A DNA stretch of 64,000 bases from Saprospiraceae bacterium. Its GTDB lineage: Bacteria; Bacteroidota; Bacteroidia; Chitinophagales; Saprospiraceae. Positions 57,384-64,000 of this stretch are shown piece by piece. The notes under the pieces were generated by a model. That model saw only the letters and a list, made by a program, of their open reading frames with translations. It was not told the DNA's origin and did not search any database. Every line of letters begins with the position of its first letter. Position 1 is the first letter of the stretch. The position numbers were made by a program, and so were the translations under genes. The stretch spans positions 92,951 to 156,950 of the forward strand of contig JAGQWX010000005.1 in assembly GCA_020436935.1 (NCBI GenBank), read 5' to 3'.

Positions 57384-58121
57384 ATGAAATCAGCATTAGT
57401 AACAGGGGCCAACAAGGGCATAGGATTCGAAGTTGTCAGACAACTGGCTCAGCAAGGCATTCATGTGTATTTGGGATGCCGCAATTTGGCTTCAGGCCTA
57501 GCAGCCGTCGATGCTTTAAAAAAAGAAGGATTAACCCATATTGAAGCCATTCAACTTGATGTTACCAGTGAAGAATCAATACAGCTCGCCCGAGCAAACA
57601 TTGGTAAAAAATCTAAAGCGCTAGATATCCTTATCAACAATGCCGGCGTGTATGGTGGATATCCACAATCTGCATTTGATTCGAGTATTGAGCAATTTCA
57701 AAACACATTTGAAACCAATTTATTCGGTGTGGTTAAGGTAACACAATCTTTCATTGACCTTATGAAAAAATCTTCCCAGCCGCGGATTGTAAATGTAAGT
57801 TCAAGCCAGGGGTCGATTGCCTTGCACAGCGATCCGACATACAAATATTATGACTATAAAGGTGTCGTTTATCTCACCTCTAAGGCAGCATTAAATATGT
57901 ATACAGTAGTATTGGCCTATGAACTTCAGCATACCGGATTTAAAGTAAATGCCATATGTCCCGGGTATACAAAAACAGATTTTAACGGTCATCGCGGACC
58001 TGGAAGTGTAGAGGATGCCGGAAAAAGAATTGTAAAGTATGCATTGATAGATGATCATGGTCCCACCGGCAAATTTGTAAGTGAGGAAAACAATCCCGAA
58101 ACTGGCGAGATTCCATGGTAA
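57384..58121 (+). CDS. Short-chain dehydrogenase/reductase
   Basis: NAD(P)-dependent oxidoreductase of 245 residues, classical SDR. The cofactor motif is TGANKGIGFE, the NNAG strand is LINNAGVYGG, the catalytic Ser is in NVSSSQGS and the Tyr-Lys pair in VVYLTSKAAL. The C-terminus is the short form usual for carbonyl-reductase-like SDRs, which act on varied ketones and aldehydes. The substrate is not predictable. It follows the AraC regulator and may be its target together with the dioxygenase. Confidence 0.93.
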   Translation: MKSALVTGANKGIGFEVVRQLAQQGIHVYLGCRNLASGLAAVDALKKEGLTHIEAIQLDVTSEESIQLARANIGKKSKALDILINNAGVYGGYPQSAFDSSIEQFQNTFETNLFGVVKVTQSFIDLMKKSSQPRIVNVSSSQGSIALHSDPTYKYYDYKGVVYLTSKAALNMYTVVLAYELQHTGFKVNAICPGYTKTDFNGHRGPGSVEDAGKRIVKYALIDDHGPTGKFVSEENNPETGEIPW

Positions 58122-58161
58122 ATAAAAAATCGATTTGATTATTTTTGTTTCATTAATTTTG

Positions 58162-58509
58162 ATGAATATGCAAAGTATCAAGTTCTTGCATCAGACTTTG
58201 GCTTTTTTGCTGGAATTATGCATGTTGGCGGCAATGGGAAGATGGGCTTATTTACAAGGCAAAACACCTTGGGCAAAATACAGTTTCGCTTTTCTGATCA
58301 TTGCTTTTGCCGTTGTTCTTTGGGCTTATTTCGCTGCGCCGAAGTCACCAAATCGACTCATGTTGGAGTACAGAATTATTTTCGAGTTCCTCCTTTTTGG
58401 TATAGCATGCTGGATGTTGTATTCGACAGGCCTTCATAAATATGCATGGATATTTGGCATTACAGTATTGGTTAGTCTTTGCCTGGAGTTTTATTTTGAG
58501 AAGAAATAA
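58162..58509 (+). CDS. YrdB family (DUF2568) membrane protein
   Basis: Protein of about 115 residues with four membrane spans. The pattern LHQTLAFLLELCMLAAMGRWAY, then a middle WAYFAAPKS and the LEYRIIFEFLLFG helix, is characteristic of DUF2568/YrdB. The function of the family is not known. The frame opens at a TTG at 58135; the ATG at 58162 (or 58168) gives the usual family start. Confidence 0.87.
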   Translation: MNMQSIKFLHQTLAFLLELCMLAAMGRWAYLQGKTPWAKYSFAFLIIAFAVVLWAYFAAPKSPNRLMLEYRIIFEFLLFGIACWMLYSTGLHKYAWIFGITVLVSLCLEFYFEKK

Positions 58510-58653
58510 AATTCACTATTCTTTTCATGAAATTTTTAGAAATGTATTTTTTCCCAGCCATATGATTGTATTATTTTATTTTAATCCAACAGCATTCATA
58601 AATAAATAGAAATTTCTATCTTAAAAGCAATTTTGAATTAATACTTAAAGAAA

Positions 58654-59211
58654 ATGGATGTAGATAAGGCAGTGCAATCGATGATAGACAACCTCCATAA
58701 AAACACAGGTAAAACACTGGAGGAGTGGGTCAGTCTGGTTAAAAAAGAAGGCATAGAAAAACATGGCGAAGTCATCAAAATGCTCAAGGAAAAACATAGC
58801 CTCACCCACGGATTTGCCAACCTCATTGCTCATAAAGCCAAAGGTTCAGACGCTGGATCTGCAGAAAATCAGGACGATTTGATCATCGTTCAATATAAGG
58901 GCAAAGAACACTTGAAACCCATATACGATCATCTGATCACGGGAATAAGGTCCTTTGGCGAAGACTTTGAAATTGCACCTAAAGTTGCTTACGTTAGTTT
59001 GAGGAGAAAAAAACAATTTGCCATCTTAAACCCAGCCACAAAAACAAGATTTGAGATTGGATTGATGCTCAAGGGACAGGAGGCTACCGGCGTTTTGATA
59101 CAAGAAAAGCCCAATGCCATGTGTTCACACAAAATCAATGTCTCCGACGTGAGTGATGTAAATGAGGAAATTATGAACTGGATAAAAATGGCATTCGATC
59201 AGGCAGGGTAA
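58654..59211 (+). CDS. DUF4287/DUF5655 domain protein
   Basis: Soluble protein of 185 residues made of two small domains often found together. Residues 1-65 (AVQSMIDNLHKNTGKTLEEW, then KEKHSLTHGFANLIAHK) match DUF4287. Residues 85-185 (LKPIYDHLITGIRSFG, VSLRRKKQFAILNPATKTR) match DUF5655. The second domain is thought to be a nucleic-acid or transport-linked fold, but no biochemical role is known. It is a one-gene unit in an AT-rich context. Confidence 0.88.
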   Translation: MDVDKAVQSMIDNLHKNTGKTLEEWVSLVKKEGIEKHGEVIKMLKEKHSLTHGFANLIAHKAKGSDAGSAENQDDLIIVQYKGKEHLKPIYDHLITGIRSFGEDFEIAPKVAYVSLRRKKQFAILNPATKTRFEIGLMLKGQEATGVLIQEKPNAMCSHKINVSDVSDVNEEIMNWIKMAFDQAG

Positions 59212-59381
59212 GTTTTATTGAAAAGAAAATCGTTGTTTTTTACCCAAATTTCAAATCAATATGACGTGGAAATGTAACTCCTTTCCTATTTCATCGTCAA
59301 TCAAAAAAAGTTGTCTTTTATTTAAATCTTATTCAACACAGCTTGCTGAAATAATGTATTGATCATTCTTTTGTTTATCCA

Positions 59382-60101
59382 ATGAGCAAGTTCTTTATTA
59401 TTGTTTTCGTCTTAATGCAAATCAATGTAGCATTTGCACAGCAGGGAGGCGGCCAGCCCATTGGCACGTGGCCACCCTTCACCAAATGGTACCAGAATCC
59501 ACTCGGCATCAGCCCTCTTTCTTTGCATACCAGCAGTGGCATCATCGTGCCAACGGCAGTTGCGGGTGTCATTTTGTTGGTTACTAAAAATGATCCGGAA
59601 CTGTCTGATCGGTTGAGTTATTATGCTGATTTTGGATATTCCCGGGGATATTATGGGAGCTTTTCTAATGTAAGCCATCAAAATATTGGCGTAAATTATA
59701 TGCTCAAAAATTATTTATCATTGGGAGCTGAGTTTTCACAAGTATATGTCTTTGATGATGTAAACAAGACCTATGGCCTCGGTGTGCGGCCTTTTTTCAG
59801 GTTTTATCCTGTACATAAGGAGAACTTCCAATTGTACTTCCAAAGTGGGGCCGGACTCCTGTTATTTGCAAAAAATTTTCCGCAACCTTCCGGATTTTTT
59901 GGTGATCACAGGGAAGGTACACAGTTGAATGGAAGTCCAAAATATGGAATTGGTGGTGAGTTCAAAATTAGCGAAAAGTGGAATATCAATGCAGGAATCT
60001 GGCACATCCATTTCTCCAACGGCAATGCTGTTGGTGCAGAAAGAAATCCCGGCCATGACAGCAATGGATTTTCTTTTGGGGTGAGCTACAAGATGAGATA
60101 A
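59382..60101 (+). CDS. Acyloxyacyl hydrolase, PagL-like lipid A deacylase
   Basis: Outer-membrane beta-barrel protein of 239 residues. Signal peptide ends near NVAFAQQGG. The C-terminal WHIHFSNGNAVGAERNPGHD has the His-x-Ser-Asn core of PagL, where His and Ser form the catalytic pair with a nearby acid. The last residues, SFGVSYKMR, form the closing strand. PagL removes the 3-linked acyl chain from lipid A; Bacteroidota relatives are often annotated acyloxyacyl hydrolase. The catalytic site looks intact. A glycine-rich GGGQPIGTWPPFTKW near the N-terminus is unusual for PagL. A lone gene. Confidence 0.82.
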   Translation: MSKFFIIVFVLMQINVAFAQQGGGQPIGTWPPFTKWYQNPLGISPLSLHTSSGIIVPTAVAGVILLVTKNDPELSDRLSYYADFGYSRGYYGSFSNVSHQNIGVNYMLKNYLSLGAEFSQVYVFDDVNKTYGLGVRPFFRFYPVHKENFQLYFQSGAGLLLFAKNFPQPSGFFGDHREGTQLNGSPKYGIGGEFKISEKWNINAGIWHIHFSNGNAVGAERNPGHDSNGFSFGVSYKMR

Positions 60102-60296
60102 ACATTTATTAAAACACCTCTCAGACACAGACTATAAAGATGCTTTTAATCCAAGTTGAGGTATCTTTGGATAAAATTGTATTAAATTTATGGTGTGCAC
60201 CCGGGTAAATATCATTTCTTTAAATCAAACAGTTAACGGCACTGCTTTGTTATAAATATTGGTTAAGTCACCTCTCCGGAAAAAATTTCAATTTTC

Positions 60297-60857
60297 ATGA
60301 AAATTTACATCAAAAATATGGTCTGCAATCGCTGCATTATGGTGGTAAAGCAAGAACTCGAACAATTGGGTTTTGCTCCTAAACACCTGACATTGGGTGA
60401 AGCAGATCTGGAAAGAGAAATCAGTGACGAAGAAAAAAAAGTCATTGCCGATCACCTGGAAGGCTTTGGATTTGAGTTGATCGATGACAAAAAAAGCAGG
60501 CTGATTGGTCAAATCAAGTCCCTCATCATCGAATTGGTTCACCATCAAAACAGTGCGTTATCCATCAACCTTTCTGATCATCTGAGTCAGGAGCTACACC
60601 ACGATTACAATTATTTATCCAATTTATTTTCTGAGGTCGAGGGTACTACGATTGAGAAATATTTCATCGCCCAAAAGATCGAAAAAGTAAAAGAGCTGCT
60701 GGTTTATGATGAAATGAACCTGAGTGAGATTGCCTTCCAGCTCAATTATTCCAGTGTTGCTCATCTGAGCAATCAATTCAAAAAAGTTACCGGGCTGACG
60801 CCCAGCCATTTCAAAAACATCAAGTCAGACCGCCGAATTCCGCTGGATAAGGTGTAA
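60297..60857 (+). CDS. AraC-type regulator with N-terminal metal-binding domain
   Basis: Regulator of 186 residues. The first 65 residues form an HMA-like domain with the CxxC motif Cys10-Cys13 (MVCNRC), the copper-binding site of metallochaperones. The remaining part is an AraC domain (YDEMNLSEIAFQLNYSSV, LSNQFKKVTGLTPSHF). It lies 82 bases before the copper ATPase gene on the same strand, so it is probably the metal-responsive activator of that gene. The layout resembles proteins found beside copper pumps in Bacteroidota, but I know of no characterised member. Metal identity is inferred from context. Confidence 0.85.
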   Translation: MKIYIKNMVCNRCIMVVKQELEQLGFAPKHLTLGEADLEREISDEEKKVIADHLEGFGFELIDDKKSRLIGQIKSLIIELVHHQNSALSINLSDHLSQELHHDYNYLSNLFSEVEGTTIEKYFIAQKIEKVKELLVYDEMNLSEIAFQLNYSSVAHLSNQFKKVTGLTPSHFKNIKSDRRIPLDKV

Positions 60858-60909
60858 AAGATATAACTCTTCCTTAAAATAGTGTAACAGATCCGGCGGC
60901 ACATGCATT

Positions 60910-60917
60910 TACCTTTG
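60910..60917 (+). promoter_or_regulatory. Candidate -7 box (TACCTTTG) of copA
   Basis: TACCTTTG matches TAnnTTTG exactly, 22 bases before the ATPase ATG. No -33 TTTG is visible, as expected for an activator-dependent promoter. Confidence 0.5.
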
Positions 60918-60939
60918 CAGGGTAATTAAAATATAAATC

Positions 60940-63351
60940 ATGGCAACAGATCAACACGAAATCATTCTGCCACTCGAAGGAGTTGAAAGCGAACATTGTG
61001 CCCTCATCGTAGATAAAGGCATTGCCAAAGTAGATGGTGTTACAGAACACCGCGTAGAACTCAACAACAGACGAGCCGTCATCAAGACCAAAGACCAGGA
61101 GACGGTTGGTGAAACCATACAAGCCATCAGGGATCTTGGCTATGGAGTGGTCACTGTCAAAAAAACACTACCGGTTCTGGATATGACGTGCGCTTCGTGT
61201 GCAGTGAGCGTCGAAAGTGTCATCAAAGCACAGGAAGGGGTAGTAGATGCCTCTGTCAATTACGCCAATGCAAAAGTTGCTGTTGAATACGTTCCTGGCA
61301 TCACCAGTCCTGAAGCATTGAAGAGTGTCGTTCAGAAAGTGGGATATGACCTGCTCATCGAAGAAACTGCAGAGGCGGAGCAAAGTTTGGAGAACATACA
61401 GAAGGAAAAATTCAGAAAGCTAAGAAATAAAACCATTTGGGCGCTGGTATTGTCAGCACCCGTTGTTGTCATCGGCATGTTTTTTATGGACATGGCCTAT
61501 GCCAATGTGATCATGTGGATCCTGAGTACACCGGTCGTATTCTGGCTGGGCAAGGACTTTTTTGTCAATGCATGGAAACAAGCAAAACACAGATCAGCCA
61601 ACATGGATACCCTGGTCGCATTAAGTACAGGAGTCGCTTATGTTTACAGCGTATTCAACGTATTGTTCCCGGATTTTTGGCACGAGAGAGGCTTGCACGC
61701 CCATGTATATTTTGAAGCGGCAGCCGTTGTGATCGCCTTCATATTATTGGGAAAACTTTTGGAAGAAAAAGCTAAGGGCAATACTTCTTCTGCTATTAAA
61801 AAATTGATGGGTCTCCAACCCAAAACCGTAACCATCCTTCATGACAATCAGCATCAAATGGAGATTCCCATTGAAAAAGTAGGGATCGGAAACATCATCG
61901 TAGTTAAACCCGGTGAAAAAATAGCTGTGGACGGCAAATTGGTGAGCGGACAGTCTTACGTTGATGAAAGCATGCTCAGCGGCGAGCCCGTTCCCGTCCT
62001 GAAACAGGAAAAGGACAAGGTTTTCGCCGGCACCATCAATCAAAAGGGAAGCTTCAATTTCAAAGCTGAAAAAGTGGGCAGCGAAACTATGCTGGCCCAG
62101 ATCATCAGAATGGTCCAGGACGCCCAGGGAAGCAAAGCACCTGTCCAAAAACTGGTGGATAAAATAGCGGGTATTTTTGTGCCCATTGTTATAGGTATTG
62201 CTATTCTGGCCTTTGTTGTCTGGAATATTTTTGGTGGCGAAAACGCCTTCACACAAGGATTGATGGCACTGGTTACTGTACTGGTCATTGCATGTCCGTG
62301 TGCGCTGGGGCTTGCTACACCAACAGCCATAATGGTCGGCGTCGGTAAGGGCGCAGAACACGGAATTCTCATCAAAGATGCAGAAAGCCTTGAGTTGGCT
62401 CAGAAAGTAAATGCGGTGATTTTGGACAAGACCGGCACCATAACAGCAGGAAGTCCGGTGGTTGCTGACGACCATTGGGTCAGCGATGACCCGGTCCACA
62501 AACAAATTCTTTTTAGCATAGAAAGACAATCAGAACACCCATTGGCAGAGGCAGTCGTTGCGCATTTGCACGAAAACACAGGCATTCCGGTTCATCAATT
62601 TCAAAGCATTACTGGCAAAGGTGCCAGTGCCATGGCAGACGGTAAAACATACTTTGTGGGCAACAGGAGGTTGATGGAAGAAAACAATATCACCATCGAT
62701 GCTGACATGGAAGAATATGCCCAAAAATGGAGCAATGATGCCAAAACAGTCATCTGGTTTGCAGGTGACTCCAGGGTATTGGCGATTATAGCCATTGAAG
62801 ATCAGGTCAAAATCAGTTCGCAACAAGCCATTCAGCAACTCCAGGCCTCCGGAATTGAAGTCCACATGCTCACCGGAGACAATGAAAAGACAGCTTCGGC
62901 GGTGGCCAAAAGAGTAGGCATACAACATTTCAGAGCAGAGGTGCTTCCAGATCAAAAAGCCAACTACATCGCTGAATTGCAGTCGCAAGGCAAAGTAGTA
63001 GCCATGGTGGGTGACGGCATCAACGACAGCACAGCACTGGCCAAGGCCGATGTCAGTATCGCCATGGGCCAGGGCAGCGATATAGCCATGGACGTTGCCA
63101 AGATGACCATCATATCCTCAGACCTGCTGAAAATACCTGAAGCCATAAGGCTTTCAAAATCAACGGTGAAGACCATCAAACAAAACCTGTTCTGGGCCTT
63201 CATCTACAACCTGATCGGCATTCCAATTGCAGCCGGAATCCTTTACCCCTTCAATGGATTTTTATTGAATCCTATGATTGCAGGAGCTGCCATGGCGCTC
63301 AGTAGTGTCAGTGTAGTAGCGAATAGTTTGAGGTTGAAATGGGTGAAATAG
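60940..63351 (+). CDS. copA: Copper-translocating P-type ATPase
   Basis: P1B-type ATPase of 803 residues that exports monovalent copper from the cytosol. Two HMA-like domains lie at the N-terminus: the first (about 5-75) is degenerate with a single Cys20 (SEHCAL), while the second has MTCASC (Cys84, Cys87). The membrane metal site is CPC in [12 protein letters not shown], the phosphorylation site is DKTGT, the actuator has SGEPVP, and MVGDGINDS closes the P-domain. HP in the N-domain (SEHPLAEAV) is also present. CPC with M(T)CxxC favours copper over zinc. It follows the HMA-AraC regulator. Family call is secure. Confidence 0.96.
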   Translation: MATDQHEIILPLEGVESEHCALIVDKGIAKVDGVTEHRVELNNRRAVIKTKDQETVGETIQAIRDLGYGVVTVKKTLPVLDMTCASCAVSVESVIKAQEGVVDASVNYANAKVAVEYVPGITSPEALKSVVQKVGYDLLIEETAEAEQSLENIQKEKFRKLRNKTIWALVLSAPVVVIGMFFMDMAYANVIMWILSTPVVFWLGKDFFVNAWKQAKHRSANMDTLVALSTGVAYVYSVFNVLFPDFWHERGLHAHVYFEAAAVVIAFILLGKLLEEKAKGNTSSAIKKLMGLQPKTVTILHDNQHQMEIPIEKVGIGNIIVVKPGEKIAVDGKLVSGQSYVDESMLSGEPVPVLKQEKDKVFAGTINQKGSFNFKAEKVGSETMLAQIIRMVQDAQGSKAPVQKLVDKIAGIFVPIVIGIAILAFVVWNIFGGENAFTQGLMALVTVLVIACPCALGLATPTAIMVGVGKGAEHGILIKDAESLELAQKVNAVILDKTGTITAGSPVVADDHWVSDDPVHKQILFSIERQSEHPLAEAVVAHLHENTGIPVHQFQSITGKGASAMADGKTYFVGNRRLMEENNITIDADMEEYAQKWSNDAKTVIWFAGDSRVLAIIAIEDQVKISSQQAIQQLQASGIEVHMLTGDNEKTASAVAKRVGIQHFRAEVLPDQKANYIAELQSQGKVVAMVGDGINDSTALAKADVSIAMGQGSDIAMDVAKMTIISSDLLKIPEAIRLSKSTVKTIKQNLFWAFIYNLIGIPIAAGILYPFNGFLLNPMIAGAAMALSSVSVVANSLRLKWVK

Positions 63352-63653
63352 ATTTGGAGGGAGATGGGAGAATTGTCGTAAAGCGCAATTAAAATGACTT
63401 TGGTGGCTGAGCGGAGCCGAAGCCTGGTCTTTAGGTGTTGGTCTTTGGCACTTTTGGAAAATTGAAAATTGAGAATTGAAATTTGAAAGTTTGTGATCCA
63501 AGAGTATGAAAAACATGAAATGCGGGCGGGTTCCCTTTAGGGCCAGGGTAGCGGGTGGCATGAGTAGGAGTCTTTGGCCTTTAGGTATTGGTCTTTAGCA
63601 TTTTTGCATATTGGCGTTTTAGCTTGTTGGCTCAAAACCCCTCATTCAGATCC
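63352..63653. other. Intergenic region with low-complexity words
   Basis: About 300 bases between the ATPase gene and the insertion sequence. The phrase ggtctttaggtgttggtcttt recurs with changes near 63425 and 63570. No gene, hairpin terminator or other feature was recognised. Confidence 0.4.
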
Positions 63654-64000
63654 TGATGTGTCATAATATAGGTTGACAGGAATTATGTGGAAAACTTTTT
63701 GAAAATTTGTAAAATGGACAAGAGACAAAGACGAGTTTACTCAGAAAGTTTTAAGAAAGAGAAGGTTGCTTTGATAGAAAATGGAGAACTAGGAGTTACC
63801 GAACTTATGCGATTAATAGGAATGAATAATCCTAATTCTATATACAAATGGCTTAAACTGTATGGCAAAAGGCCTAAAATGGAAAGGGTTGTAGTAGAGA
63901 CGGAGAGTGATTACTACCGGCTTAAAGACTTAGAAAAGCAACTAAAAGAAGCCTTGCAGGTGGTGGGGAAACAACAAATAAGACTTCAAGTATATGAAGG
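63654..64000 (+). mobile_element. IS3-type insertion sequence, left part
   Basis: The sequence starting tgatgtgtcataatatag at 63654 lies 60 bases before a transposase-type HTH gene and looks like the left end of an IS3-family element (ends starting with TG). The right end lies outside the window. The exact boundary is uncertain by a few bases. Confidence 0.6.
63714..64000 (+). CDS. IS3-family transposase OrfA (cut by window edge)
   Basis: Open frame from the ATG at 63714 to the end of the window, 95 codons with no stop. The N-terminal helix-turn-helix (RRVYSESFKKEKVALIENG, then VTELMRLIGMNNPNSIYKW) and the following YGKRPKMERVVVE with a leucine-rich helix are those of OrfA, the DNA-binding part of two-frame IS3 transposases. 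OrfB with the DDE catalytic residues would follow beyond the window by frameshift. No disruption is seen in the part present, so the element could be intact. Confidence 0.87.
   Translation, partial: MDKRQRRVYSESFKKEKVALIENGELGVTELMRLIGMNNPNSIYKWLKLYGKRPKMERVVVETESDYYRLKDLEKQLKEALQVVGKQQIRLQVYE

Noticed and set aside
61744..62529. 261-residue frame on the minus strand inside the copper ATPase
   Set aside because: It lies wholly opposite conserved ATPase motifs (SGEP, CPC, DKTGT). Shadow frame.
60940..63351. Zinc/cadmium ATPase
   Set aside because: The CPC site is shared, but MTCASC in the HMA domain and no His-rich or acidic zinc motifs favour copper.

Overview
The window looks like the chromosome of an aerobic, gliding-type Bacteroidota, possibly related to the Saprospiria/Chitinophagia; that rank is an inference from protein style. 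The support is two SusC/SusD pairs, a hybrid two-component regulator with a beta-propeller sensor, two proteins with C-terminal sorting domains of the type IX secretion system (T9SS), lipoproteins with Bacteroidota-type lipoboxes, TAnnTTTG-like promoter boxes, and several starts that must be TTG or GTG. Oxygen use is indicated by cytochrome bd and by an oxygen-dependent formylglycine-generating enzyme.

Layout. 0.1-3.0 kb: TfoX-like protein and cydAB. 3.2-7.6 kb: a light-sensing cassette of bacteriophytochrome kinase, single-domain response regulator and heme oxygenase, then an AraC regulator that shares a promoter motif with it. 7.7-10.1 kb: FMN reductase, pirin and an unknown membrane protein on the minus strand. 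10.3-20.5 kb: sugar-type dehydrogenases, a roughly 900 bp block of non-coding repeats, a GH43, an acetyl-xylan-esterase-like hydrolase, a tandem CE1 esterase, a small serine hydrolase and a glycosyltransferase. 20.6-25.3 kb: SusD/SusC pair 1 (minus). 26.1-45.2 kb: formylglycine-generating enzyme, hybrid two-component system, SusC/SusD pair 2, GH3, a sulfatase, a fused double sulfatase and a GH10 xylanase-like enzyme. 45.9-49.5 kb: an operon of two small secreted helical proteins and two T9SS cargo proteins. 49.7-60.1 kb: mixed accessory genes. 60.3-63.4 kb: copper regulator and copper ATPase. 63.65 kb to the end: left end of an IS3-type insertion sequence cut by the window edge.

How it works together. 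The 10-45 kb region reads as a polysaccharide utilisation locus for a decorated, sulfated xylan-like glycan. The SusCD complexes import oligosaccharides. GH10 would cut the backbone, GH3 and GH43 would remove end and side sugars, the esterases would remove acyl groups, and three S1 sulfatase domains (all with the Cys-x-Pro-x-Arg signature) would remove sulfate. The formylglycine-generating enzyme needed to activate those sulfatases carries both catalytic cysteines and a lipoprotein signal, so activation may take place after export. It sits 12 bp upstream of the sensor-regulator. Three direct repeats with a 20-21 bp period lie just before susC2 and are a good candidate operator for that regulator.

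The strongest leads are the double sulfatase fusion, the exported formylglycine-generating enzyme coupled to the regulator, the periodic operator, the T9SS cargo operon with two CpxP-like small proteins, and the metal-binding AraC regulator beside the copper pump. No rRNA, tRNA or CRISPR array was seen.
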